Shown: positions 1 to 7,901 of the stretch, in pieces
Numbering within the stretch: position 1 is the first letter of the stretch
Layout: each line of letters starts with the position of its first letter
NCBI GenBank assembly: GCA_045546775.1
Contig: JAZQDM010000088.1
Span: forward strand, 9,807 to 73,806
Direction: 5' to 3'
Length of the DNA stretch: 64,000 nt
Source: RGIG3002 sp045546775
GTDB taxonomy: Bacteria; Bacillota; Clostridia; Lachnospirales; Lachnospiraceae
Notes under the pieces: model-generated
Told to the model about the DNA's origin: nothing
What the model saw: only the letters and a program-made list of their open reading frames with translations
The model's database searches: none
Translations under genes and position numbers: made by a program

Positions 1-16
1 AAGAAAGGCTTGTTTT

Positions 17-496
17 GTGAAAATAACAATTATAACTGTTGGGAAAATCAAAGAAAAATATTTCCGCGATGCAATTGCAGAATATGAAAAACGACTGTCA
101 AAATATTGCAAATTAGAAATCGTGGAAGTTTCCGATGAAAAAACACCGGATAAAGCAAGTGATTTGGAAGAAAATATAATAAAAGAAAAAGAAGCAGAAC
201 GCATCCTAAAACATATAAAAGAGGATGCTTTTGTTTATACATTAGAAATTTTAGGTAAAAAGACCGACTCCGTTGCATTTGCAAAACAAATTGAAAATAT
301 AGGTATTTCGGGAAAGAGTCATATTCAGTTTGTTATCGGAGGTTCGCTTGGTTTGCATGAAAGCATCAGCAGACGTTCCAATTGCAAACTTAGTTTTTCA
401 GATATGACATTTCCGCACCAGCTTATGCGCGTAATTTTATTGGAACAAATATATCGTTCCTATCGGATTATAAACAACGAACCATATCACAAATAA
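17..496 (+). CDS. rlmH: 23S rRNA (pseudouridine1915-N3)-methyltransferase RlmH
   Basis: SAM-dependent SPOUT-class enzyme that methylates N3 of pseudouridine 1915 in helix 69 of 23S rRNA, acting in the cytoplasm on assembled 70S ribosomes. The 159-residue protein has the usual family length. The glycine loop GGSLGL (residues 108-113) forms part of the knotted SAM site, and the C-terminal FPHQLMRV...EQIYRSYRI stretch ending NEPYHK is diagnostic. The start is GTG at 17, with the purine-rich AAGAAAGG at 1-8 as ribosome-binding site. What lies upstream is outside the window. A 34-base gap with its own GAGGAG separates it from the next gene. Confidence 0.96.
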   Translation: MKITIITVGKIKEKYFRDAIAEYEKRLSKYCKLEIVEVSDEKTPDKASDLEENIIKEKEAERILKHIKEDAFVYTLEILGKKTDSVAFAKQIENIGISGKSHIQFVIGGSLGLHESISRRSNCKLSFSDMTFPHQLMRVILLEQIYRSYRIINNEPYHK

Positions 497-530
497 AGAC
501 TACATTTGGAGCGTTGAAGAGGAGAAAATT

Positions 531-1805
531 ATGAAAATGAAAAAGACAATTGCTGCGACAACCAGCATATTTTTATTTGTTTTCGCTATATTTATGTCAC
601 AAAACAATGATAACTTAAAAGTTGATACAATAGAAACGGTTACTCAAACATCTGTGTCACTTCCGGTATACCAAAGCGATACGACGCTTTATACGACTGC
701 GATAACGGATGAAACATCTTTAACAGATGAATTATTTGAAATGGAAGGTCAAGACCGTTCCGGATTGTATTTGAAGTATTATTATAATATTTCCTTGGAA
801 AATGACACCTTTTTGGAAGCATTGTATAAAATTTGCAAAATGGCCCCACCTGAAACAGTGCAGGAAGTTTCCTCTTGGGGAGAAATGCTACAGGAGTCCA
901 TTCGTTGTGTAAACAAAGAAAATCTTGTTTCACTATATACTTGTGAAAAAATAAATTCCCGCCTTTTGTTTTATGGTATAACAGAAGTTTCCTTTGATAA
1001 TTTGGAAGAAGAGCAGGCTTATTTTTATAGCAACCTTGTATGCGCCCTTGATTTGGGACTTATCGATGTAACAATGGCACAGCATATTTTGGATGATAAT
1101 TTATCGATTCCTGAACAGGAAAAATGGTTGATGGCTGTAGCCGACATGAGCGGAAACGGAAGAAACTATATTGGTTATTCAAACGAATTCCGTATTTATA
1201 CAGATATCGAAAATTTATGCAACTTATATTCTTCGATGGAAGTGACTTTGTTTGAACAATTGGATGAAATACTTGCAACCGAAGAAAATATTTCACAAAT
1301 CACTTTAAAAAACGCAGACTTTGATGCTAATTTTTTGCCTTCGCTAACCATGCTGTTTTCTTGTGAAGATTGTTCACGCATGACACAGATTATCGGCTTA
1401 CTAAACAGTGAAGGAATCGTTACCAAAGTACAAGTGGAGCCAAAACTGGTAAAGGAAAACGATAGTTTTCACTATGATCTTGTTTTAGAATTTGAAACAC
1501 ACAAAGATATGTCTTTGTTTTGCGACGCATTAGAACAAAATGCAATGAATGTAAACTATTTTACAAAAGAAACTTCGCTTTTGACAAAAACGCCGCAGTG
1601 CCGTGAAATTTATAAAATCACGATTGCAGCAAACGAAGAGACGGTTTCCTTTTATTGTCTCCCGAAATATGTAGATGAAATAGAAGAATCGCTTACGGTA
1701 AAACTAGCAGAATCCGGTGTAGATGTATCCATTGTTTCACAAAAATACTTATGTAACAAAGGATTATATTTTTCGCTTGGCGGAACGGACCGCATGGGAG
1801 AATAA
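531..1805 (+). CDS. Unknown exported or membrane-anchored protein
   Basis: I do not recognise a family. The 424-residue product starts with a short positively charged stretch and a hydrophobic segment (residues 7-24) typical of an uncleaved signal anchor or signal peptide; the rest is acidic and hydrophilic, so it should lie outside the membrane. No lipobox, catalytic motif or repeat is evident. The second half (about 225-400) has alternating beta/helix character with internally similar-looking stretches ending in a conserved-looking SLGG near the end. A clear AGAGGAG precedes the ATG. It sits between rlmH and a PAP2 phosphatase, with only six bases to the latter, so the two are probably co-transcribed. 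It may be lineage-specific. Confidence 0.8.
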   Translation: MKMKKTIAATTSIFLFVFAIFMSQNNDNLKVDTIETVTQTSVSLPVYQSDTTLYTTAITDETSLTDELFEMEGQDRSGLYLKYYYNISLENDTFLEALYKICKMAPPETVQEVSSWGEMLQESIRCVNKENLVSLYTCEKINSRLLFYGITEVSFDNLEEEQAYFYSNLVCALDLGLIDVTMAQHILDDNLSIPEQEKWLMAVADMSGNGRNYIGYSNEFRIYTDIENLCNLYSSMEVTLFEQLDEILATEENISQITLKNADFDANFLPSLTMLFSCEDCSRMTQIIGLLNSEGIVTKVQVEPKLVKENDSFHYDLVLEFETHKDMSLFCDALEQNAMNVNYFTKETSLLTKTPQCREIYKITIAANEETVSFYCLPKYVDEIEESLTVKLAESGVDVSIVSQKYLCNKGLYFSLGGTDRMGE

Positions 1806-1811
1806 CGCGCA

Positions 1812-2357
1812 ATGGAATTGAATTTTTTACTTGCAATACAAGAACTTCGACAACCATTTTTTGACCTTTTCTTTTCAAATATTACTGTTTTAGGAAATGC
1901 AGGTATTTTTTGGCTTGGTTGCGGTTGTTTTATGCTTTGTTCAAAAAAATATCGCAGACATGGTATTTTATTGCTGCTTTCTATGTTGATTTGTCTTGTT
2001 GTTGGAAATCTATTTTTAAAAAACATGGTACAAAGACCACGACCTTGCTGGGTTATGCCGGAGGTTTTGTTACTGATTACGTCCCCTGCGGATTATTCTT
2101 TTCCGTCCGGACATACGATGCATAGTTTTGCAGCTGCAACAGCCATTTATTTTGCCAACAGAAAATGGGGGATTATCGCCTTATTCTTAGCAAGTCTTAT
2201 TGCTTTTTCCAGGATGTATTTGTTTGTGCATTATCCTACCGACGTATTGGCCGGCTTGCTGATTGGTGTTATTTCTACTTTGGTACTGAATCGCATCATA
2301 AATAATCGTCTGCAAAAAATCTCTTTGAAAGGAGTAAACCAATATGAGAATGTATGA
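1812..2357 (+). CDS. PAP2-family membrane phosphatase
   Basis: Integral membrane phosphatase of the type-2 phosphatidic acid phosphatase superfamily, which acts on lipid phosphates such as phosphatidate, PGP or undecaprenyl pyrophosphate at the outer face of the membrane. All three catalytic blocks are visible: K70...RP (KNMVQRPRP, 70-78), PSGHT (98-102, acid/base His101) and SR...H...D (133-144, nucleophile His140). Several hydrophobic helices surround them. At 181 residues it is a minimal single-domain member. Its last 14 bases overlap the pyrimidine phosphorylase start, so translation is probably coupled. The precise substrate (undecaprenyl-PP is a common one) cannot be read from the sequence. 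Confidence 0.9.
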   Translation: MELNFLLAIQELRQPFFDLFFSNITVLGNAGIFWLGCGCFMLCSKKYRRHGILLLLSMLICLVVGNLFLKNMVQRPRPCWVMPEVLLLITSPADYSFPSGHTMHSFAAATAIYFANRKWGIIALFLASLIAFSRMYLFVHYPTDVLAGLLIGVISTLVLNRIINNRLQKISLKGVNQYENV

Positions 2358-3651
2358 TTTAATTATGAAAAAACGTAATAATTTCGAACTCACCACGGAA
2401 GAAATCACGTTTATGATTGAAGGTTATACACACGGTGAAATTCCGGATTATCAAATGTCCGCCATGATGATGGCAATTTATTTTAACGGTATGACAAAGG
2501 AAGAAACCTTAGCATTGACTCTTGCCATGGAAAACAGTGGCGAAGTGCTTGATTTGTCTGCTATCGAAGGCGTGAAAGTAGATAAGCATTCTACCGGTGG
2601 GGTTGGGGACAAAACTTCTCTTGCCTTGATTCCTATGGTTGCTGCTTGTGGTATCAAAGTGGCGAAAATGAGTGGAAGAGGACTTGGACATACCGGCGGT
2701 ACTATTGATAAATTGGAAAGCTTTCCGGGATTTTCTACAGAAATAACATTGGAGCATTTTTTTAAAAATGTAAAAGAAAACGGCATTTCCATTATGGGAC
2801 AGACGAAAGACCTTGCGCCCGCCGATAAAATGTTATATGCACTCCGGGATGTAACAGCAACCGTCGATAATATGTCACTCATTGCAAGTTCCATCATGAG
2901 TAAAAAACTGGCAGCCGGTGCAGATGCCATTGTTTTGGATGTAAAAACAGGAAGCGGCGCCTTCATGCAAAAGGAAGATGATGCCTTTGCTTTAGCAAAA
3001 GAAATGGTAGACATCGGAAATAATGCCGGCAAACATACCATTGCCATTGTTTCTGATATGGACCAGCCACTTGGATGTGCGGTAGGAAATATTTTGGAAG
3101 TTAAAGAGGCCATTGAAACATTAAACGGAAATGGACCAAAAGATTTTGAAACATTATGTCTTACGCTAGGTAGTTATATGCTCATTGCCGGCGGTATTGC
3201 AACCGATGTGAAAACAGCTGAGAGTATGTTAAAAGAAGCGATTACAAGCAAAAAAGCACTGGATGTATTGGCAACCTTTATCGCTTCCCAGGGCGGAGAT
3301 GCCTCTTATGTTTACAATCCGGACAAATTTGAATCTGCAGCAATTATCGAACCGGTATGTGCACCGGTAAGCGGTTATATCGAGCAGATCAATTGTGCGG
3401 AAATCGGTACCTGCTCTTTGATTCTTGGTGGTGGCAGAGAAACAAAGGAAAGTGAAATTGACTTACAGGTCGGACTTGTCCTTTCCAAGAAAAAAGGTGA
3501 TTATGTTTCTGCCGGAGAAGCGCTTGCCATAATCCATGGAAATGACGAAAAAAAAGTTGCCATTGCGAAAGAACGTTTTTTAAATGCGTATACGTTTTCC
3601 CAAACTCCGCAGTCAAAACAAAAACTTATAAAAGGAATTGTGAAAGCATAA
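2344..3651 (+). CDS. pdp: Pyrimidine-nucleoside phosphorylase
   Basis: Reversible phosphorolysis of uridine, thymidine and deoxyuridine to the base and (deoxy)ribose-1-phosphate; a cytoplasmic homodimer of the nucleoside-phosphorylase II/anthranilate phosphoribosyltransferase fold. The 435-residue length matches Gram-positive PyNP. The signature near residues 79-115 (KHSTGGVGDKTS, then SGRGLGHTGGT, with the phosphate and substrate loops) is intact, as are the alpha-domain N-terminus and the C-terminal beta domain. The ATG at 2344 has GAAAGGAG about ten bases upstream. deoA is the name for the thymidine-specific relative; sequence alone does not settle specificity, but low-GC Gram-positives normally carry the broad enzyme. 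Confidence 0.94.
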   Translation: MRMYDLIMKKRNNFELTTEEITFMIEGYTHGEIPDYQMSAMMMAIYFNGMTKEETLALTLAMENSGEVLDLSAIEGVKVDKHSTGGVGDKTSLALIPMVAACGIKVAKMSGRGLGHTGGTIDKLESFPGFSTEITLEHFFKNVKENGISIMGQTKDLAPADKMLYALRDVTATVDNMSLIASSIMSKKLAAGADAIVLDVKTGSGAFMQKEDDAFALAKEMVDIGNNAGKHTIAIVSDMDQPLGCAVGNILEVKEAIETLNGNGPKDFETLCLTLGSYMLIAGGIATDVKTAESMLKEAITSKKALDVLATFIASQGGDASYVYNPDKFESAAIIEPVCAPVSGYIEQINCAEIGTCSLILGGGRETKESEIDLQVGLVLSKKKGDYVSAGEALAIIHGNDEKKVAIAKERFLNAYTFSQTPQSKQKLIKGIVKA

Positions 3652-3684
3652 CATTTTTTTTCATGATTTGTCATATGGTATATC

Positions 3685-3972
3685 ATGAGAGAAAAAAAGA
3701 AAACCCAATCAAATAGAACGAAAGAATTTATTGTGGAATCCTTAAAAATCCCCAGAGATATTGTTATGGGAGATTCTATTTTAACGGTGACAGGAAATCA
3801 TTGTGCCCATATCGAAAATTACAGAGGTATTTTGGAATACAATACATGTCACATTTTAATTCAGGCAAAGCACTGTCAAATATGTTTTGAAGGAAACGGA
3901 CTACATATTGATTATTATACAAATGAAGATATGAAAATAAGCGGATGTATTTCGAATATTCAATATATTTGA
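3685..3972 (+). CDS. yqfC: Sporulation protein YqfC (YabP family)
   Basis: Small soluble YabP/YqfC-family protein, known in Bacillus as a sigma-E (mother-cell) gene needed for efficient sporulation and always paired with yqfD. The 95-residue product shows the family pattern: a short charged N-terminus, LKIPRDIVMGDSILTVTGN..., then ENYRGILEY and alternating beta strands to the end. It lies 12 bases before yqfD in the standard arrangement. Unlike nearly every neighbour, the ATG at 3685 has no obvious purine-rich ribosome-binding site within 15 bases, yet no better start fits the family. This gene and yqfD are the best evidence here that the organism can, or could, make spores. Confidence 0.9.
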   Translation: MREKKKTQSNRTKEFIVESLKIPRDIVMGDSILTVTGNHCAHIENYRGILEYNTCHILIQAKHCQICFEGNGLHIDYYTNEDMKISGCISNIQYI

Positions 3973-3984
3973 CGGAGGCATTGT

Positions 3985-5232
3985 ATGATTGCATTTTTTC
4001 GTTTTTTACAAGGATATCTCCGAATTAAAGTATGCGGTTTTTCACCGGAACGCTTTATGAATTTGTGTTGCAACCACAGCATATTACTATGGAATATCGA
4101 AAAGTGTAACGAGGATGACTACAATATGAATATCAGTCTGCGCGGCTATTTTCAAATAAGGCCGTTTGTCAGAAAAACCGGAACAAAAGTGGCAGTACTT
4201 GAAAAATATGGACTGCCCTTTTTTATTCCCCGTTTGAAAGTACATATGTTTTTTTTGTTTGGAATTGTTGCTACATTACTTTTCCTTTTTTGGACGACCG
4301 GATATATATGGAAAATAGATTTAGAAGGCAATGTCACGATTTCGGATAAGGAAATCTATGCGCTATTACAAGAAATGAATGTGGATATCGGTTGTTCCAA
4401 GCGCAATATATCCGTTGAAGAATTGGAAAAAGCACTTCGCAATGAATTCACAAATATTACATGGACATCACCCCAAATAGAAGGCACCTGCTTGCGCATA
4501 CAAATCAAAGAAAATGACAAACTACTTATTGTGGAAGAAAATACGGATACACCAACGCATCTCATTGCGTCCAAAGACGGGAAAGTTGTATCCATTATAA
4601 CACGTAACGGTATTCCCCATGTAAAAGCCGGAATGGATGTAAAAAAGGGAGATTTGCTTGTCTCCGGTCAAGTTCCGATTGTGAACGATAACGGTGAAAC
4701 GACAAATTACCATTGTTATCCGGCAGACGCCGATGTATATTTGCAATGTGAATATACGTTTCAGGCAACTTTACCGATTTCTTATGTAAAACATCAGTAC
4801 AACGGGAAACAATACAAAAGCCTTTATCTAAACTTATTTGGAAAAGAATTATCTTTTCCGAATTACACTGCAAAACAAAACTGCGATGTGCATTCAGACA
4901 GAAAGCAGGCAAAGGCTTTCGGACAATGGTATTTACCGTTATTTTATGGTTCAGATTTATACCAGGAATACCGTCCTGTCACAACAAAATATACCGAAAC
5001 AGAAGTAAAAGACTATTTTAACAAAGAAATTCATACATTTGTGTCAAGTTTAGAGGAAAAAGGGGTACAATTTATTGAAAAAAATGTTAAAATAGATAAA
5101 GATGGGTCTAAATGGATTGCCGAAGCTGTTTTTACGGTCGTAGAAAAAACAGGAGAGTCCGTGCCTATCGACCGTCTGGATTTGGAACCAATCCGCACAA
5201 ATACCTCTGAAACGAGTACAAACAATGAATAG
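3985..5232 (+). CDS. yqfD: Sporulation membrane protein YqfD
   Basis: YqfD-family sporulation protein of 415 residues, expected in the mother-cell outer forespore membrane. The N-terminal ~80 residues form the small cytosolic domain; one strong transmembrane helix follows (about 87-108, MFFLFGIVATLLFLFW). The large extracytoplasmic part is beta-rich, and the stretch just after the helix (IDLEGNVTISDKEIYALL) looks like a POTRA-type fold, as in FtsQ and SpoIIIAG-like proteins. A good GACGGAGG ribosome-binding site precedes the ATG. It overlaps phoH by 8 bases. Function in spore formation is known only from mutants in relatives. Confidence 0.92.
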   Translation: MIAFFRFLQGYLRIKVCGFSPERFMNLCCNHSILLWNIEKCNEDDYNMNISLRGYFQIRPFVRKTGTKVAVLEKYGLPFFIPRLKVHMFFLFGIVATLLFLFWTTGYIWKIDLEGNVTISDKEIYALLQEMNVDIGCSKRNISVEELEKALRNEFTNITWTSPQIEGTCLRIQIKENDKLLIVEENTDTPTHLIASKDGKVVSIITRNGIPHVKAGMDVKKGDLLVSGQVPIVNDNGETTNYHCYPADADVYLQCEYTFQATLPISYVKHQYNGKQYKSLYLNLFGKELSFPNYTAKQNCDVHSDRKQAKAFGQWYLPLFYGSDLYQEYRPVTTKYTETEVKDYFNKEIHTFVSSLEEKGVQFIEKNVKIDKDGSKWIAEAVFTVVEKTGESVPIDRLDLEPIRTNTSETSTNNE

Positions 5233-6229
5233 ATTTGAAATAAATGTTGAAGTTTCCGCTGAAGATATGCGGAATATATTTGGTTTATATGACAACCACA
5301 TAAAAAAAATCGAAAATGATTTTCGCGTTTCCATTATTGACCGGGACGGTGCATTAAAAATCATTGGAGAAAACGAAGAATATGTAAATAAGGCATGTGT
5401 CGTAACGAAACAGCTTGCCGAATTATCAAGAAGGGGCAACATAATTCAAGAACAAAATGTGGATTATGCGATTACACTAGGTATGGAAAACAAAGCAGAA
5501 GAATTGATTGAAATAGATAGCGACTGTATTTGTCACACCGTAAACGGAAAGCCGGTCAAACCAAAAACGGTTGGGCAAAAACAATATGTAGATGCCATTC
5601 GCGACAATATGATTGTTTTCGGACTCGGTCCTGCCGGAACCGGCAAAACATTTCTTGCAATGGCTATGGCAATTACCGCTTTCAAAAACGAAGAAGTAGG
5701 ACGCATTATTTTAACACGACCTGCCATTGAGGCGGGTGAAAAACTCGGATTTTTGCCGGGGGACTTACAAAGTAAAGTAGATCCTTATTTAAGACCTTTA
5801 TACGATGCCTTGTATCAGATAATGGGTGCGGAAAGTTTTACTAAAAACATGGAAAAAGGGTTGATTGAAGTAGCACCGTTAGCTTATATGCGTGGCCGTA
5901 CACTGGACAATGCTTATATTATTTTGGATGAAGCACAAAATACAACACCGGCACAAATGAAAATGTTTTTGACAAGAATTGGTTTTGGCTCAAAAGTAGT
6001 TATAACCGGTGATGCATCCCAAAAAGATCTTGCGCCGGGAACAAAATCCGGGCTTGATGTTGCATTAAAAGTATTAAATAAAATTGATAATATCGCTTTT
6101 TGTCATTTGACAAGCAAAGATGTAGTCAGACATCCGCTTGTTCAAAAAATAGTAAAAGCATACGAAGATTATGAGGCAAAATCAGCCAAACGAAAGAGTA
6201 GGGATACGAAAGTTGAAAAAAATAAATAA
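5225..6229 (+). CDS. phoH: PhoH-family ATPase (PhoH/PhoL)
   Basis: Cytoplasmic P-loop ATPase of the PhoH family, linked to RNA metabolism and usually encoded beside ybeY. Visible in the 334-residue protein: an N-terminal RNA-binding-like region (about 1-80), Walker A GPAGTGKT (about 135-142) and Walker B YIILDEAQN (about 230-238), followed by GDASQKDL, the sensor-like helicase motif. Length is normal. The start overlaps yqfD by 8 bases and the end runs into the next gene's ribosome-binding region, so the four genes yqfC to ybeY look like one transcript. Biochemical role is inferred from family and context. Confidence 0.94.
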   Translation: MNRFEINVEVSAEDMRNIFGLYDNHIKKIENDFRVSIIDRDGALKIIGENEEYVNKACVVTKQLAELSRRGNIIQEQNVDYAITLGMENKAEELIEIDSDCICHTVNGKPVKPKTVGQKQYVDAIRDNMIVFGLGPAGTGKTFLAMAMAITAFKNEEVGRIILTRPAIEAGEKLGFLPGDLQSKVDPYLRPLYDALYQIMGAESFTKNMEKGLIEVAPLAYMRGRTLDNAYIILDEAQNTTPAQMKMFLTRIGFGSKVVITGDASQKDLAPGTKSGLDVALKVLNKIDNIAFCHLTSKDVVRHPLVQKIVKAYEDYEAKSAKRKSRDTKVEKNK

Positions 6230-7415
6230 AAAGATACTTGTAACAATACTTTTAGCATTCTTTATTGTATTGTTGACCGGAAGTCTTGTATACATTTGCA
6301 GCTATTTTTATATGGAAAACGAGTTTCAAATTACCCGTAATGTAGTAATGGCCGTTATGGGAAGTTTACTTGTTTTGGAAGTTTTTTGGATTCAATATCA
6401 AAAAGAAAAATTAGACTATCAAAATGCATATGGCGGAAAGTTTGTCCGTTTTGCTATCCTTTATATGTTTGGTATTGTTTTTGCGGTTTTAATACCAATT
6501 TTACCATCCGGCGGCTGGCCATATATGGTCATCTTTACAGCGCTTGCCTGCTTTAGTAATATGGCATGCGGCATTGTGTCCGGCAGTGTTTTACTCACTA
6601 TCACATTTTTATTAACACCGGATGCCGGAACTGAAATTTTTGTGTTGTACTTTATGAGTGGTATTGTTGCCATTTCTCTGTTTCAAAATATCGATGAATC
6701 TTTTCATGTTGGTATACCGATTGTTTTGTCGTTATTGTTCTTTCTTGTATGTGAGACTGCAAATGTTATTCTTTTTGTCAACCAGGAATTATCCGGGAAT
6801 TTGTTTGTCATACCGTTTGTCAATGTAGTAATCAGTGCAATTATGCTCGTAACATTATTAAAACTTTACAATTATTTAGTTGTAAACAAATATCGAGACA
6901 AATATCAGGTTATCAACGACCAGGAATATCCCGTTATGGCAAAATTAAAAGAAGAACACAAAGAAGAATATTATACCGCCATACATACCGCTTATTTGTG
7001 TGATTGCATTGCAAAGCGTTTGCATCTGGACGAAAATCTCATTAAATCCGGCGCTTACTATTCGAAATGTGGTATTTTACACGGGGAAAGCAATGCAGAA
7101 AATGCTTTGAAAATTTGTAAAGAAAATAATTTTCCACCGAAGGTAAGGGAAATAATAAAAGAATCTTTTGAACGCTCACCGATTATGAAAGAATCAGCAG
7201 TTGTTATTTTGGCATATTCGATTGTTTCTTCCATACAGGAAATCTTCAAAAAAGATAACTCCGCCACTGTGAATTACGCAGAAGTCGTAGAGAAGCAAAT
7301 GGAGAAAAAAATTGGTGATCAGCTTTTTAAAGATAACCTTTTAACTTATTCGGACGTACAAAAAATACGAAAAATTTTTGTGGAGGAAAAATTGTATTAT
7401 GACTTTTTACGTTGA
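6213..7415 (+). CDS. PgpH (YqfF)-like multi-pass membrane protein with degenerate HD domain
   Basis: It occupies the position of pgpH/yqfF (c-di-AMP phosphodiesterase) between phoH and ybeY but is only about 400 residues against about 700. A first membrane helix (about 8-30) is followed directly by a polytopic membrane region (about 40-230); the large extracellular 7TMR-HDED domain between them in PgpH is missing. The C-terminal third aligns with the PgpH HD domain (YPVMAKLKEEHKEEYY..., then GAYYSKCGIL), but the metal ligands are gone: the family YHH is YYT and the YYHD.GK motif reads YYSKCGI. The protein should therefore not hydrolyse c-di-AMP and may act as a sensor or scaffold. The start is taken as TTG 6213 with AGGGA upstream; an in-frame ATG at 6171 lies well inside phoH. 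Confidence 0.75.
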   Translation: MKKINKKILVTILLAFFIVLLTGSLVYICSYFYMENEFQITRNVVMAVMGSLLVLEVFWIQYQKEKLDYQNAYGGKFVRFAILYMFGIVFAVLIPILPSGGWPYMVIFTALACFSNMACGIVSGSVLLTITFLLTPDAGTEIFVLYFMSGIVAISLFQNIDESFHVGIPIVLSLLFFLVCETANVILFVNQELSGNLFVIPFVNVVISAIMLVTLLKLYNYLVVNKYRDKYQVINDQEYPVMAKLKEEHKEEYYTAIHTAYLCDCIAKRLHLDENLIKSGAYYSKCGILHGESNAENALKICKENNFPPKVREIIKESFERSPIMKESAVVILAYSIVSSIQEIFKKDNSATVNYAEVVEKQMEKKIGDQLFKDNLLTYSDVQKIRKIFVEEKLYYDFLR

Positions 7416-7899
7416 GAATGAAACGGATACCACTTTCGATTTTTCGCCGGAAGAGATTGTAAAAAAAGTAGCGGAAGCGGTTTTGGACGAAGAAAAATGT
7501 CCTTATGAAACGGAAATTAGTGTACTTCTGACAGACAATGAAGGAATTTGGCAATACAACAAACAATATCGGGAAATTGACAGACCTACGGACGTATTAT
7601 CCTTTCCAAATTTATCATTTGAAACCATTTCTGACTTTGATACAGCCTGCAGTGAGGAAGCGGATTGTTTTCATCCGGACACCGGCGAACTAATCCTTGG
7701 CGATATTATCATTTCTGTTGACAAAGTACAAGAACAGGCCGCAACTTATGGCCATAGCATGCTTCGTGAATTTTCATTTTTGGTCGCGCATAGTATGTTA
7801 CATTTGTGCGGATATGACCACATGGAACCGGAAGATGCAAAACTTATGGAACAAAAACAGGATAAAATTTTAAATACATTGGGGATTACAAGAGATTAA
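7399..7899 (+). CDS. ybeY: Endoribonuclease YbeY (rRNA maturation factor)
   Basis: Zinc-dependent single-strand endoribonuclease involved in 16S rRNA 3'-end maturation and ribosome quality control. The hallmark HxxxHxxGYDH-type motif is present near the C-terminus (HSMLHLCGYDH), and DRPTDVLSFP upstream is the second conserved block. The 166-residue length from the ATG at 7399 is standard; GGAGG at 7382-7386 serves it, and a longer TTG-initiated frame from 7378 would place the ribosome-binding site inside the gene. It overlaps the end of the PgpH-like gene by 17 bases, consistent with one operon. Confidence 0.95.
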   Translation: MTFYVENETDTTFDFSPEEIVKKVAEAVLDEEKCPYETEISVLLTDNEGIWQYNKQYREIDRPTDVLSFPNLSFETISDFDTACSEEADCFHPDTGELILGDIIISVDKVQEQAATYGHSMLREFSFLVAHSMLHLCGYDHMEPEDAKLMEQKQDKILNTLGITRD

Positions 7900-7901
7900 C
7901 T

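Noticed and set aside
2478..3113. A 211-codon minus-strand frame opposite pyrimidine phosphorylase
   Set aside because: Complementary to conserved catalytic blocks of PyNP; no independent evidence for coding.
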